A DNA stretch of 64,000 bases from Pogostemon cablin (GCA_023678885.1 CM043005.1:2304814-2368813); one strand, 5' to 3'; positions 13,765 to 28,000 are shown, counted from the first letter of the stretch. Notes: generated from the sequence alone by a model not told the origin. Numbers and translations are program-made.

Positions 13765-14524
13765 TCAGCTCTCTTCCACACCACATGCCATTATGGAGCG
13801 CTCGATGAGTCCTCCATGTGCTTCTTTCTTGAAAATGGAACAGTATTTACCAAAAGTTTGTACACTAACATGCAGTCGAAAATCCAGAGCGAATAAAAAT
13901 TTCATCTCCAACTTGTTTAATTCTCTTGTACTTACACCTCCCACTCTAGCATAATATGCATTGTTGAAGTATCTATAACACATCAAGGTAGCAATTTATC
14001 AAAACATTGTTAACTAAGTCATTTTTGGATTCATTTTGTAGTTTCAATTCTTGGAGATAAATGCCATAAACTTAACAATTAAGCCAAAGAAAGGACGCAA
14101 GTATATGGTCTTAGGTAACTTACGCATCGTCCATAAATTTTGCAGCCACCATTACGCTGGTGATAAGGAGTCGGTGAATATTGAGAGAAGTTATGAATAA
14201 ATCCGTCTGCTGGATTAACTGATCCATGTATATGTAGGCGATGATATAGCAGGAAGAGCTGCAGCAGGAGTACTTAAAGATACGATCAATGTATTGTTGA
14301 ATGCTCAGAGAAGGCGCTCTTGAACCATGGAACACGGTTATAACATCACTGGTTTGAGAAGATTCTAATGTCCTCTCATTTTTCTTAACAGACCTCTCCA
14401 GTAATGTCGAAAGAAGTGACAATATTTGAGGCTTTCCAATACTATCCTTTGTCAAGTCCAGCAGCCCCAAAGCTGCATAGTCGTTGGAGCATATACTGTC
14501 AGATTCTAGAGCCAAAGTTGTCAT
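13765..14524 (-). CDS. CYCU3: U/P-type cyclin (CYCU3/CYCP1-like)
   Basis: Two coding exons, 14124-14524 and 13765-13972, are joined across a 151-bp intron (donor GTAAGT, acceptor TTATAG) and give 202 residues. U/P cyclins are Pho80-like and bind A-type CDKs. The cyclin box is plain: LLERSVKKNERTLESS, FHGSRAPSLSIQQYIDRIFK, NIHRLLITSVMVAAKFMDDA, then across the junction YFNNAYYARVGGVSTRELNK and LEMKFLFALDFRLHV. The DYAALGL N-terminus and NAYYARVGGVSTREL resemble Arabidopsis CYCU3-1/CYCP1;1 more than CYCU1, 2 or 4. The start is ATG at 14524; a GTG nine codons upstream only extends the frame. An acceptor at about 14590 shows a 5' UTR intron. The gene keeps Arabidopsis order with RanGAP and CSP41a despite about 27 kb of inserted DNA. 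Confidence 0.9.
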
Positions 14525-15750
14525 TTTCAAGTATCGCGTTGTAGCATACACCTAGCTATTCAAGGGACAAAGATTTGTTTCTTGTGATTCTGCAAAATTA
14601 AATGAACTGGACTGATGATTTCTGAAATTCTTCAAAAGTATGGATAGGGGAGATAAATACCACATGTAGCATTCCTAAATACTACATCATAAACAAACTT
14701 ACACAATGCTATGTTAGATTCATACATATGTTAAAATTCAAGAAATGCAATATTTTTTAACTTATATCAAATGTTGAAGCTTGTATTACAGTAGATTCAG
14801 CTGCCATTCCATTACTTAAGTCAACTAAGTATGTAGTATATTACAGTTATTCGTAAGATTCAAGAAGGTGAATATCCATGTTCTTCAATCTACCAAGTAA
14901 CAAGATTTAGATTATATTTCAGCTTTTGCCCTTTTTTTTTTTCTCCTTCTAAATAAAGACAGTGAAATGAATATTCATCACCTCAAAGGCACACGATAAA
15001 TACAGATGCAGCTCTTGCATACATACCAATAACGAACAAAACTTTAAATCATCATCATCAAGAAATTCAAGAAACACCATGCACCAGAATATATCAACAA
15101 CATAACCTTATCATGTTCATCAAATTTCTTGACATTGATCGATTCCTTTTAACATTCATGGCAATCTTCAGAAGAGTCAACAACATATAGCATCTGCTTG
15201 AGGAGTGTATTTTAGTTGAAAGTCTCTTTACTTACAACTCACAACATTATTACAGATAATTAGATCTAAATCTCAACACGAGAATTCATATGAATGAAAA
15301 AGAAACAGCAAATCCCATAATCACACAATCTTGTAAAATAGAACTCAATAACAAAGCTGAATTCAAAAAGTATTAACATTAGCATGAAAACAACCAAAGA
15401 AATCCAGACAATATATAATCAATTGTAAGCTCCAATTTCACTTTTGCACATCAAGAATCGACACCCCACAAAAAAGAAATAACCCTAGAACTCTACAAAA
15501 AAAAAATGGATGTGAAGGAGAACTAGCAATGGAGAAGCATCAAGCAAAAACATGATAACTGGCAAGAAATACAGACCCATAACTCAAAAATTCATAATCG
15601 AACAGGAAAGGAGTAACTTACAATAGTTTCTTGACAGATCTGAAGCTCCAATCTTCCACATTAGTTATTAGACTTCATTGCTCATTGCTTTTTCCTATAT
15701 CGCCTCCAAATTAATTGAAACTACTTTTTGTAGATAAAGGTAGATTCAGT
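14525..15750 (-). other. 5' UTR and leader intron of the cyclin gene
   Basis: On the minus strand an acceptor TTTTGCAG lies at about 14590, just upstream of the start codon. A good donor, ATT/GTAAGTTACTCC, lies at about 15621. They predict a leader intron of about 1 kb (about 14590-15620) and a non-coding first exon beginning somewhere above 15622. The transcription start cannot be fixed from sequence. The intron holds no other gene. Confidence 0.5.
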
Positions 15751-16224
15751 CCTGAATGTGGAAGCAAGAAATATGCTTAAATTGAGGGCGTATTTTTAGG
15801 TAACTTCACCTGGAAAACAACACCCACCTATTATACAGTTATACTTGATTATCTGGGTGTAAATTTGGTATGAAACTTTTGGTAGATAAATACAAGTAGT
15901 CGCTTTCTTTTCTTTGTATAAACTACCCACTTACAAGTAAATTCCCTCCCAGACTGTGTTTTGTTCGGTTGCGGGAGAAAGAAATGAGTATGAGAATGCA
16001 AACGAGAATTGCAATGCCGGGGCAGTCGGAGGTAGCATGAACACTTTCAACGGTGGCCTGGGACCTCAGAGTTTTATGAACAGAAAAATAGATTAAATAA
16101 CTATGGTGACAGTATAATTAGGAATTTTTTTTTAAAAAAATGTTAGATTTAGGATGGATGAATTTGCTAAATTTAATAAATAATCTATTTGAAAAGGAAG
16201 GCAAGCCACTGTGCAAAATGCCAC
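15751..16224. other. Cyclin upstream region, no gene seen
   Basis: Presumed promoter of the cyclin gene on the minus strand. A short stretch at 15960-16070 is more balanced in base composition but has no frame I recognise. Confidence 0.4.
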
Positions 16225-16408
16225 CACCTACTTGAATTAGGTGTGGAGGAGCAACTTCTAATCAACGAATGAAATGCACTTCATGGCACAAACTTAGCTT
16301 AAACTATGTGAAAGTTAATATGGATACTGCTTTTTTTTTTAAATACCGTCGAGACAGGTATTGGTATGATTATCCGCGACCATGACGAAGTATTTGTGGC
16401 ATGCAGGT
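16225..16408 (+). pseudogene. LINE RNase H fragment
   Basis: On the plus strand, TATGTGAAAGTTAATATGGA encodes YVKVNMD, the start of a LINE RNase H domain. After a poly-T interruption, 16350-16408 encodes TGIGMIIRDHDEVFVACR, matching the G-I-G-x-x-I-R-D second strand of that domain. It runs straight into the truncated PYL frame at about 16408. It is a short, frame-broken relic. Confidence 0.7.
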
Positions 16409-16900
16409 CTTCATCTTCGTATCCTCCCCCGTATTCCCCTCCGGTATATCGACGATATACGATTCCAGTACGATCGTATACACCTTCCCATCCCTCCTGA
16501 ATTCGTTGACGGAGGTCACCGACCGGTAGTTGTTGAGGCGGTGCTCGCCGCCTACCACTCGGAAGCTGAGTATGTGCTTGTCGTCGTCCAGGATTTCGAG
16601 GCGCTCCGTGGAGGTGGAGGCGGGGAGGCCAGAGACGACGGTGACCTCGCATATGCTGCTGACGCCGCCGTAGCCGATGAGCTTGCAGCTTTTGATGAAG
16701 TGCTTGTAGCGCTGCGGATTGTCGAAGCTGCGGATGAGGGGCCAGACGGCCTCCGCCGGAGCGTAGATCTGCTGCGTTATGAGGGAGATGCATGTGTTGG
16801 GCAGTGCGTCGAACAGGTGGTAGGCACGGATGACGGGCTCCAGTTGCCCGTATTCCTCCGCCGTCAACCCTTGGGGGATTTGGGGGGTGTGATCATCCAT
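16370..16900 (-). pseudogene. PYR/PYL/RCAR abscisic-acid receptor, C-terminally truncated
   Basis: The intronless frame from ATG at 16900 gives 176 residues of the START/Bet v 1-like ABA receptor family, which bind ABA and then inhibit clade A PP2C phosphatases. Visible family features are YKHFIKSC (the ABA-carboxylate lysine), the gate SGLPAS, ERLEILDDDKH, the latch GGEHRL, NYRSVT and LESYIVDIPEGN. The wording fits the PYL4-6/11-13 group. Two features are abnormal. The usual arginine before the strand leading to the gate is cysteine (SSICEVTVVSG). After EDTKMK the frame ends in about 12 unrelated residues antisense to a LINE RNase H fragment, so the final helix (F-x-x-x-V-x-x-x-N), which closes the ligand pocket and touches PP2C, is absent. 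Base composition is GC-rich compared with the surroundings. Probably non-functional. Confidence 0.85.
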
Positions 16901-17297
16901 CGATTCAATCGGGTCAAATACCGAGATTTGGTTTGGAAAGTCGATGGGTCGGATTGGAGATGGATTGAAACCATGTTGAAATAATGATGAGGTTTTAACT
17001 AAGACTTAACACCGTTTGGCTTATTTTAGAAACAGGGGTATATAACTTTTGATTATGAAAATAAGAGGGCAATATTGATCCAATTAGAAAAGGAAAAGGG
17101 CCCTGTTGAACAAAAATAAAGATGAAGGGTGTACTTGCACCCAAGATATAAGTTAAGGGGCTAGTTTGACCCTTTTCCCTTTTGTTATTGATGTGGTTTA
17201 TTTTGAACACAATTGATCATTGGCACAGCATGTAATCTATTCCTTGTTCAATCAATTCCTTGTTCAAGTTGGGGTTAGTAAGACATGTTTATATAAA
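16901..17297. other. Upstream of the PYL copy, no gene seen
   Basis: AT-rich. The frame at 16995-17210 (minus) has no recognisable family features. Confidence 0.45.
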
Positions 17298-17623
17298 AGC
17301 TAATTAGGGTACACCCATATACAAATATAAACAAATATATATATATATAATTATGAGAAAAAATGTATATAATTTAATTATTAGGTTTTTTTAATAAAAA
17401 ATTGGTATAAAAATATACAATTATTAAAAAATATGTATACACTATTAAATAAAAAGTTATACAAATATGGATGTTAGTTTTTTAATGAAAAATTTAGTGT
17501 GAAAAAAATATACAATTATTACAAAACACGTATACAAAATAAAATAACATATATACAAAATAAAATAAAAAGTCATACACATATAGATGCATCCTTGCAC
17601 CCGAGTGCACCCAATATACACTC
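17298..17623. mobile_element. GTATAC-family MITE, copy 2
   Basis: It starts AGCTAATTAGGGTACACCC and ends GTGCACCCAATATACACTC. Flanks TTATATAAA (17289-17297) and TTACATAAA (17624-17632) match at 8 of 9 positions, which fits a 9-bp duplication. The interior matches 39497-39821 throughout. Confidence 0.85.
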
Positions 17624-18430
17624 TTACATAAATCTCACTTATTTTTATACACATTATATTTATTATTTCTTACCTTTTGATTTGACATAAATATAAAACA
17701 TACCATGCAAATCCTTCAAAAACAAATATAAATTTAAATTTACTAAATTCAACTAATCCTAAATCCATATTCCTTATTTTTACATTAAAAAAAAAACAAA
17801 CAAACATCACTATAATTGTTTTTACAATTTTTAAATAGAGGGGGATATACATGACATATGGTTATCACTCTTTTTAAGATTTTACTCCATCCTGTAATAG
17901 CTTTCACATTTACTCTTCCTTGTTATTTAAGAAAATCTCATTTTTTTATCAACTTTATTAACTTTTAAGGTTATTTAGTATTTTTAGATAATAAATAAAG
18001 TATAAAGTAATGTTAAATTAAAATAATTTTGAGATTATTGAATAAATTTTTTTTTTTTTTTTTTTTTTTGGGTTTGAAAATTATTGTGGTACAAACAAAT
18101 GGAGAAAGTGTAAAAGCGGTATATTATTCAGCTAAAATCAACCATAAATGAGTTCAACTGCGCATCTTGACTATCATAATCGTTAAGTTAGTTGTAATTC
18201 AATCTCCACCATAAAATAAAATAATAATTTTTTAAAAAAAATAACCACCCACAACATCTTATTTTACACTTATAAGCTCTAGGTGAATCGATGCACCCGA
18301 TGCATTCTAAAATCACCCAAAATTTATATGGATACAAAGTATAATTTGTAAGAGATGTTTGTTTGGAGGATTTAGAGAGGTAGAATGACATGAAATGAAC
18401 CGGGAATATTAATCTAACAATATTGATATC

Positions 18431-18580
18431 AAATACAATTCCGTTACTTTTCTCACTATTATTACTATCATTCTTATTTTGATGCTATCTAATAAACCAA
18501 ATATGAAATACAATTCCGTTACTTTTTCTCACTATTATTACTATCCTTCTTATTTTGATGCTTTTTAATAAACCAAATTT
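18431..18580. repeat. 75-bp tandem duplication
   Basis: AAATACAATTCCGTTACTTT starts two adjacent 75-bp units at 18431 and 18506. The paralogous region near 39985 has one unit, so it arose after the block was duplicated. Confidence 0.85.
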
Positions 18581-18961
18581 AGTGATTTTAAGTCCCGAAA
18601 TTTCGGTTTTATAACTTTCAATTTCTAATTAATAGAAAAAATCTTTCATGTCATATACTATTTCGTAATTCATAGGTACTCTCTCTTTCATTTCATATAT
18701 TTTAAAAACTCTTTAAATAGTATTTGTTTATTTATCTATTTATTGTTATCATTTATTAGTATTATATTTTTATTTTTTAAATAAAGGAGGACTTTTATCG
18801 ATTAATTTAAAATGTCACAGGCACACAGCTTTTTTTTATTATTATATTTTTTTTAGGTTTTGCATTTTAAATAATACAATTATTCATTTCTTAAAAGAAA
18901 AACTATTATTTATTCATACACCTGTTAATTTTCAATTCATCCATTGTGTTGTAATAATCTT

Positions 18962-19077
18962 GGCAAAAGCTCCTGCGCCCCGGATGTATTGCTAGGGGTT
19001 AAATTGTAAAGGGACACAAAAATTGCAAAGGCGCAGGGAATCTGCTCCGTGCGTCCGGGTGCACAGAAGCCTCACTC
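18962..19077. mobile_element. GCGCCC-family MITE, internally deleted
   Basis: GGCAAAAGCTCCTGCGCC to GCACAGAAGCCTCACTC, 116 bp, flanked by a perfect 9-bp duplication AATAATCTT (18953-18961 and 19078-19086). The paralogous site at about 41136 (GTAATAATCTTCTGTTTT) has one copy of the 9-mer and no element, which proves the insertion. Confidence 0.93.
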
Positions 19078-22000
19078 AATAATCTTTTGTTTTATCAGAG
19101 TGATTCGAATAGTCATTTTTTAATGGGAACTGAAGGTGAACAGATAGTCCGAAAGCCCAATTATTTAGCCCAGTTATTTGGGGCGTAACTGAATCTTCTT
19201 ATCCAAAGAGATTCTTCCTAGAAACCCTTAGCGGGAATTCATTTGCTTCTCTCTCCCCCTAAATTCAAAATTGTGCTTCTTCTTTTCATCTTTTCTGCAT
19301 ATATAAATCACTACTATTCATCCTCCACACTCACTTGATTTCCGCCGTGTTGAAGGATATGGTTCTTTTACATGACAGCTGCCATGAATTGCCACGTCAC
19401 TATATAATACGTGTAGATATTTTGTTAGTTATGTAGAGTAGTTAACTTCTCATTTCTCTATTATATATTTAGTGTGTAACTGTAGAAATTCAATATATTG
19501 AAATTCGTTTCTCTCTCATGAGATTTCTATAGATTAACATGGTATCAGGCCGGTGATCGGCGATTCTCCGTCGGATTTCTTTTGCCATGGCTACCGGCAG
19601 CACTTCTTCATCTTTTGCTCCGGTCACCTTTGCGCATCCTCTTTCTTCTAAGTTGAATTCTGAGAATTTTTTGATTTGGCGCAAACAGATCTCTGCTGCA
19701 ATTCGTGGCCATCGCCTTCAATCGTTTTTGGATAGTTTTGTGCCTCCACCACCTCGTTATTTGACTGATAAAGATACAGTTGATGGTATTATCAATCCCG
19801 CTTTTCTCGAGTGGGAGCAACAGGATCAATTGATTCTCTCATGGATCCTTGGTTCGATCAGTGATGAAATAATTTCTCGATTGGTTAATTGTGATACATC
19901 TGCCTCGCTTTGGAATACTATTGGAATCTATTTTGCTTCATAAACAAGAGCGAAGGTTGGGCAATACAAACTTCAGTTGCAGAATCAAAGGAAAGACTCT
20001 CTTTCAATCAATGACTATTTGTTGAAGGTTAGACATTATGTTGATATGCTTTCTTTGGTTGGTCATCCTCTTGCTGAAAAAGATCATGTTGATGCTATAC
20101 TTGACGGTTTGCCTTCGGAGTATGAAATTTTTGTTCTATCTATCAATACTCGTGTGGAGCCATTCACGGTTGCAGAAATTGAAGCCATACTTCTTGCACA
20201 TGAGAATCGGTTAGAGAGGAATATGAGATCCATTGAGTCTGCAATGGCTCATGTTGCTGTTTTACATCCTGGATTCAGAACTTACGCTTCTCCTTATTCT
20301 CAAAATGGCAGAGGATGTGCTTCTCCTTATTCTCAAAATGGCAGAGGATTTGTTTCTCGATGTACTTTTAGAGGAAATGGAAGTGGCCGGTTCAATCGTG
20401 GTCGAGGTCGGTCGCTCAGCTCTAATCGGACTCAATGTCAATTATATGGTATAGCAGGCCATGTTGTTGCTGACTGCTACTATCGCTTCGATCAGTCATT
20501 TCAGGGACCGTCTCAGCTTCGTACTCAAAGTACTTCTCCTTTTCAAGGGAATCTAGCTCATGCTGAGCTTCCTCAGACTCATTCCCCCCCTGAGACAGGT
20601 AATTTTAGTGCCAATTATTATGTTGATAATGATAATATTTGGTATACTGATACAGAGGAATGGTACCCGGATTCTAGTGCTACGTATCATGTGACTGCTG
20701 ATTCTACCAACATTCTTCAACAAGATCCATATCTTGGTTCTGAGCAGGTTAAAATGGGCAATGGTAAGGGTCTTCCCATTCATCACATTGGCTCAACCTT
20801 GTTTACCTCTCCTTTTGATTCTACTAAAACTTTGCAACTTACCCAAATCTTACATGTTCCTCAGATTACAAAGAATATTCTTAGTGTTTTCAAGTTTTGC
20901 AAGGATAATGTCGTATACTTTCAATTCCATTCTGATTGTTGTCTTGTCAAGGATGTTTCTTCACATTCGATTCTTCTTCAAGGCCATCTCTGTCACGGCT
21001 TATATGTCTTTTCCAAAGCTCAACTTGATCTCTCCCCAGCTACTAAATATCCATTCCAACCTGCTGATTGTACTCTTCTGCTTCTCTTAGTTGTAATATG
21101 GCTTCTGTCTCTGCTTTTCAGTCTAATGAAAATTCAATTCCTTCTTGTAATGTTGTTTCTACTTCAGCTACTTTTGACATTTGGTATTCCAGACTTGGGC
21201 ATCCAAGTGATAAAACAGTTTCTCTTGTGCTTCAACATTGTAAATTTCCTAAACCTACTAAATGCACTAAGAATGTTTGCCAAGCCTGTTGTTTGGGGAA
21301 GCTACATAAATTTCCTTTCCCAAGTTCTAAGAGCACTTACACAGAACCTCTTCAGCTTATTCATTCCGACTTATGGGGTCCCTCTCATGTGACATCAACA
21401 AGTGGTTATAAATATTACATTCACTTTGTTGATAACTTTTCTCGATATACTTGGATTTATCTTCTTCGAGCTAAATCGGAGGCTCTTTTTGCTTTTATAG
21501 CTTTCCAGAAACAAGTAGAGCTTCAGTTGGGATACAAAATTAAAGTTGTTCAATCTGATTGGGGGGGAGAGTTTAGACCATTCACTGATTATCTCACTTC
21601 TCAAGGCATTTCTCATCAGCATCCTTGTCCTTATACTCATGAGCAAAATGGTCTAGCAGAAAGAAAACATAGACACATAGTTGAAAATGGCCTTGCTCTA
21701 TTAGCCCATGCTTCTTTACCTTTTCAATATTGGGATGAAGCATTCCGAACTTCTGTATATTTGATCAACAAACTTCCTACACCCATTCTTCATAATAAAT
21801 CTCTTTTTGAGGTTCTCTTCCATTCTTCTCCCACATATGATTTTCTTAAGACCTTTGGTTGTCTATGCTTTCCAGATTTGAGACCTTATAATACTCATAA
21901 ATTTGCATACAAATAATCTCCTTGCACTTTCTTGGGTTACAGTCTCAGTCACAAAGGTTATAAATGTATGGATTCCACGGGTCGGATTTTTCTGTCTAGG

Positions 22001-25000
22001 GATATAATTTTTGATGAACTATCATTTCCCTTCTCTAAATCTTGCTCTACTCAAGCTTCAGGTTTGTCTATTACTTGACCTTCTATTCATACTTCTTTGC
22101 CTATTATCCAGTCTCTCCAACCCACTCATGTTCCACTTACTTCTTCCCTTGAGTCACCATAGTCTCATCTTCATTTATCACATGCTTCTACTCTTAAGTC
22201 GACCTCTAGATCCATTGCTCATTCCGATTTGCTCAGGCTAGGTGGTTCTCTCGTCACTAATGCCCATCCAGTGCAAACAAGAGGAAATGATGGTATTTTC
22301 AAACTGAAAGTTTTTCTTGGTTTCAAAGAACCTACTGATGCTGCTAGTACATTGTTGGATGACAGGTGGAAATAAGCAATGCAAGATGAGTATTTAGCTC
22401 TCATGAGGAATGACACATGGCAATTGGTTCCTCCACCTTCTCATAAGAATATTATTGGCCATAAATGGATGTTCAAGGTGAAGGAAAATTCTAATGGTAC
22501 AGTTAATAAGTTTAAGGCTAGACTAATAGCAAAGGGTTTCAGTCAGGTTGCAGGCTTTGATTTTTCAGAAATTTTTAGTCATGTTATTAAGCCGACTACG
22601 ATAAAAATAGTGTTAACTATTGCCCTCACTAAGACATGGCAGATTAGGCAGCTGGATATAGCTAATGCTTTCTTAAATGATGATATCAGTGAAGAATTTT
22701 ACATGCATCAACCGTTTGGCTTTGAAGATCCTCAATATCCTCATTAAGTTTATAAATTGCATAAGTCTCTTTATGGGTTAAAGCAGGTACCCAGGGCTTG
22801 GTACAAAAAACTCTATCAAGCACTCTTTAGTTTTGGGCTACATAGAACAAAATCTGGTCATTCTTTGTTTGTCAGATACAACGTTGCTGATACTCTGTAT
22901 GTATTGGTCTATGTTGATGATATTTTGGTCACTGGTAGTAATCCTCAAGAAGTTCAGACTTTAATTGCTCAACAAAGCTCAACTTTTGCTTTGAGAGATT
23001 TGGGAAAAATAGATTATTTCTTGCAAGTTCAGAAATCTGATGCAGGTCTTCATCTCTCTCAAACAAAATATATTAAGGATCTTTTGTGTAAAGCTAATAT
23101 GCAAAATGCATCAGCATTCCTATGAAAATCGGAGAAAAACCATCAGCGTATGGAGATGATATGGTGTCTAATGTTCAGCTTTATAGAAGTTTGGTAGGGG
23201 CTTTGCAATATGTTACTATCACACGTCCAGAGATTTATTTTGTTGTCAACAAAGTTTGTTAATTCATGCAAAGATCTCTTCAGTCTCACGGCAAAGCAGT
23301 TAAACGCATTCTTCGATATCTCAATGGGACAATAGGCTTTGGTCTTTCTTTTACACCAGATCTTTTTTACCAATTTAATCTTGTTGGCTATTCAGATGCA
23401 GACTGGGCTGCGAATGTGGATGACAGACGTTCAACGACAGGATATTGTTTGTTTCTTGGTCCAAATTTGATTTCTTGGCAATCTAAAAGGCAACATACTA
23501 TCTCTAGGTCTTCGGCTGAGGCGCAATATCATAGTGTGGCGAGTCTTGTGGCATAAATAAGTTGGACTCAGGGGCTTCTTAGTGAAATTCAGGTTCAGAG
23601 TTCTAAAACTCTTGTTTTATGGTGTGATAACTTGAGTACAGTACAACTTACTGCAAATCCTATTTTACATGCTCGAATGAAGCATATTGAACTTGATTTA
23701 TATTTTATGTGGGAGAAGGTACAACATAAATCTCTTGATATACGTCATGTACCCGTTGTTGATCAAATTGCAAATTTGCTTACCAAAGCTAACTCTAGCT
23801 CTACGTTTGGGTTAATGCGACACAAACTCAAGGTTTAATATCTTGAAACCTTAACTTTGAAGGGGGCTGTTGAAGGATATAGTTCTGTTACATGTCAGCT
23901 GTCATGAATTTCCACGTCACCATATAATACGTGTAGATATTTTGTTAGTTACGTAGATTAGTTAACTTCTCATTCTCTCTATTATATATTTAGTGTGTAA
24001 CTGTAGAAATTCAATATATTGAAATTCGTTTCTCTCTCTTTCGTTTCTCTCTCATGAGATTTCTATAGATTAACACGCCGCCTAAATCTCTTGCTCCTTT
24101 TGATTCGCGGATTTGCTCTGCTGCTGTCTGTTGGGTGAATGTGGTCGTCCTCGTCATTGGAGCTACGCAAGAACACGTCGCCGGAGGTGGTGGTGGCGGG
24201 AGGTGCTCAGATTCCCGTTACTCACTAAGAGTAGGATACACGCTCCAACCCACGTATTGGGTTCACGAATTGGGGATGAAAAGGGATGGGGTATAAGGCT
24301 ATGTGCCAAACACATTTGGCCCAATACTTTGAGACTTGAAGACCACCATTTGGGCCAACAGGCCCAACGGGCCCAACAAATCTCTACCTTGGCCCAAATC
24401 ATCCACCGTCGTGTTTATCTATATAGGAATTCATCATCGCACATTTTTCCGGACACCTGCAAAAAACGAAAAACACAAAGTTAGATGCAAGATCCAGAAA
24501 TTGACAAATACAAAGTAAGTCAAACGAAATTGACACAAATTCACAAAAGTTCACACATTATCACAAAGATAAAAGAACAAAGCACAAAGCTAACAAGAAA
24601 ACACAAAGTTCACATAGTCATGTAATCACATAGATTAGAACTCACAGTTCTCATGACACACGAACAGTTGATGAGTGATATTTTCACCTAGATTTTAGTA
24701 TCTTTTTATGTGAGTTTTCGTATATTTTTATCCGTATTTGTATGTTATTTGGTTGTGTTTTGTGTTTTTATGGAAATATGTGTGAATGAGCTTAAACCTA
24801 CAATTTTCACTTTTTATTTGATGCTAAACATGATAACGAAGATGTAGGAAAAAGCGGATCTCAATTTAGAGTTGAAACGAGGGAGAACGAGCCAAAACAG
24901 TGAAGGAATCAGGGCAGCAGCAACATGACTGGCCGTGTCGGTGGCACGAGCCGTGTCGCAGTACGCGACTCATGTAGCTGACACGGGCCTGTCCAGAATG

Positions 25001-28000
25001 GCCGTGCGGCGACATCTATTCATCCAACACGACCACCACTTGGCCGTGTTGCGGAGCTCGACTCGTGTTGCAGCACACGACCCGTGTAGCCAACACGGGC
25101 CTGTAAGGAGAGGCCGTGCGGGAGCATCAGTTCACGCAACACGGGCACCTTATGGCCGTGTTGCATCACACGACTCGTGTCATGTCTGGGATCAGAAAAA
25201 AATCAAAATCCTTCTAGAAGCCCATAAGGGTATAAATACCCCTCCATTCAGATTTTATAAGGAAGATCCAAATTCCAACCCTTCTACACACACCTCACAC
25301 ACCATTTCCTCCATTCTTCACCTTCACCTTCACCTTCATCCATTCTTCATCCTTTGGATCTACCTTGATCCAACTATCACATCCTCCATCCAAGTAGTAG
25401 AGAAGCAAGGAAGAGAGGTGAATTGCAAGGGGAAGAAGAAGATCACCATTGGAGACATCCAAGGGAGTTTTCATCTAAACTTTGTATTGAAACCTATTGT
25501 TTATCATGTTTTGTAAGGAATTTAATGTCTATGTTAATTTTCTTATGGATATAAGAGGCTAATCTCCCTTGTGAGATTAGCAATATGAATTGTGTTGGAT
25601 AATTTTTGATATTTTGCAATTGAATGATTATGTTGATTGAGTTAATTGATTTTCTATCATTGATGCTTTAGATCTTGAGGTTTATGATGATTTGTGTGTT
25701 TAATTGTTTTAAGCATGTGATTAGATTGAGAAGTCAATTGCATATTTAGGATAATTAAGTGAATCATTTCATCAAACACTTCATGTGCATTATAGATTGT
25801 GAAGAGATTGAGAAGTCCTTCATAGTTTAGAACCCTTTGATAGAACATATCATTTATTAGATTGAGAAGTCAATAGATTATGTGAAGGGACTCTCATTTC
25901 AAGCTTAGTACCTAGTTGGAATTGTTTGAGTGAGAACCAATCCAATGAATGTCATTCCATATCCTATTCATTCCGAGAGGGAGTTTAGGTGATCTTAGTG
26001 TTGGCCCTTAGCCTTTTTCCCATGACACATATGAATTCATTGCATGATACCTAGATTTTCCATGCTTTAAGTATTGTTAATCTCATCTCTATCTACTTGG
26101 CTCATTCATCCATCTCCCATTCATCTATCCATTTATTTTATTGTCATTTCTTGATTATCTCCCCTTCTCGTTCATCTCTATAATACTATGACAAACACGA
26201 GATCGCTTAGACCCTAGTACCTTCCTCCCTTGGGTTCGATAATTTCTTGAATTGGTCATTACCCACTATATTATGACTAATCAAATGGCGCCGTTGCCGG
26301 GGAGGTAACGGTTGCTAGTGGTTTAACGAATGAGTGTTTTGATTGGTATTACTAGAGATATTTTTATTGTTTTTCATTATTTGCTTTGGAAAATTTTTGA
26401 TCTCTCTTTTTCATTTTGATAGGTACTTGACACTACCTTGAGAGAAGAGGAAGGGGGATCAAGCCAAAAATAGTAGTTTGAAGGAGAATTGTAGTAAGCC
26501 TTGAGGAGAGCGTTTAAATGGAAGGTTGGAACCAATACTTGAGTGATATTTTTGGTATTCAAAGTGCAAGGGTTACACCTCAACAATCAAGAGGTTATAT
26601 GAATGAGAGCAACTATGGTTACAATTTCCAACTGAATCAAGATAGCTCTCAATACTACAATCAAAGAAGAAATGGAGAATGACAACAAGCTTACAATGGA
26701 AATACATTCCACCCGTATCAAGCATACACTTATTCTCCACAAAATCCCAACACCAACACTTCTCCTCCATTCCAAAACTACGCCTTACTTGAATTATATA
26801 GAAGAAGTGCTCAAGGAAGTGATGAAGGTCAAGATCCTCAATCAAGTTTTCTTCAAAATGAATCCTCCGAGATAATTACCCAAGTTACTTTGGAAGTGAC
26901 AAGACAAATAAAGATGATGAATCAAGGTGCTTATGGTCAAGTCTTGTCTAGTTCAAGTTTGGGGGTGCTCAAAATGTGCAAGGTGTGTCGATTCCTAGTC
27001 CTATGGAGCAAGAAGAGTGGAGGATGCCTACGCATCAAGTAGGAGATGTTTCTTTCATGGGAGTGGATGATTTCCAAGGAAATTTTCAACATAACCATGA
27101 AGGAAATTTTCATGGGAATTATCCACCAATTCAAGGATGGAATGGTGACAACCAAGAGGGAGGAGACTTTCAACAAGTCAAAGAAGAAAAATCGTCTGTA
27201 GACGTCTTGATTGAAATGATGATAGCAAACCTTGAGGAGAGCAAGAAAAGAGATGAAGAGAGGTTTGAAGCCTTAGAGCATCAAGTAAGCCAAATTGTAA
27301 GTGCTTTGAACAATTTTCAACAAGTTGAAGAATTGGAAGAGGAGAGCAAAGTCAAAGAAGAGTTGGAGAAAGAAGAGAATCTGGGGGATGAAGAATCAAA
27401 TGAGGTGATTGAAGAGCCTATTGAGGCAAATGATGTTGATGAAGAGGAACAAAGTCTAGAAACAAATGATGATGACTTGAAGAGTGAAAAGAGCATTTCT
27501 AAACCTTTAAACTCTTTAAGTTGCTTTGAACTTGATAATATTGTTTACATTGATTTTGTTTTACCCATTGATTTTTCTCATATCCTTAGAAACAAAAGAG
27601 AACTCGAAGAGATGTTGGAGATCTATTTGGTAAGGAGGAATAAGTGGTGTTCAAGAATGGAGAGGGCAATGGAGTGTAAGCTCAAGAGAGTCGAATTTTT
27701 GAAGCCATGCTCGAAGGATGCAACGGAGGTCGTCACTTGCCACAAATGCCTAATAGAGAAAGAAGCACAACGGTTAAAATTCGATGGCAAGGACGAAAGA
27801 TATCCGTGGCCATTCCGATGAGTTCTCCATATCCCGTCCTGCTTGAAGACGTTAAACTTAGCGCTAGATGGGAGGCAACCCATCATTATTTTTATTGCTT
27901 TATTTATTGCTTTCAATAAGGATGGTGGATTTGCTTGTTTTGCATTTTTGGTATGTATGTTGATTGTGCTTGTGAGGAGAATGCGTATTGAACAAACGAT

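Larger units (their letters stand above)
17640..19342 (+). repeat. Duplicated block, left copy: RanGAP upstream region
   Basis: This segment is collinear with 38860-41392, the region upstream of the intact RanGAP gene. Shared landmarks include CTAAATCCATATTCCTTATTT, AGGGGGATATACATGACATATGG, TAAACCAAAT, AGAGTGATTCGAATAGTCATTTT and GGAACTGAAGGTGAACAGATAG. The left copy lacks the MITEs at 39497, 40216 and 40800 and instead carries one at 18962. A Stowaway relic (about 17884-18110, counterpart 39099-39305) is common to both and so predates the duplication. Confidence 0.88.
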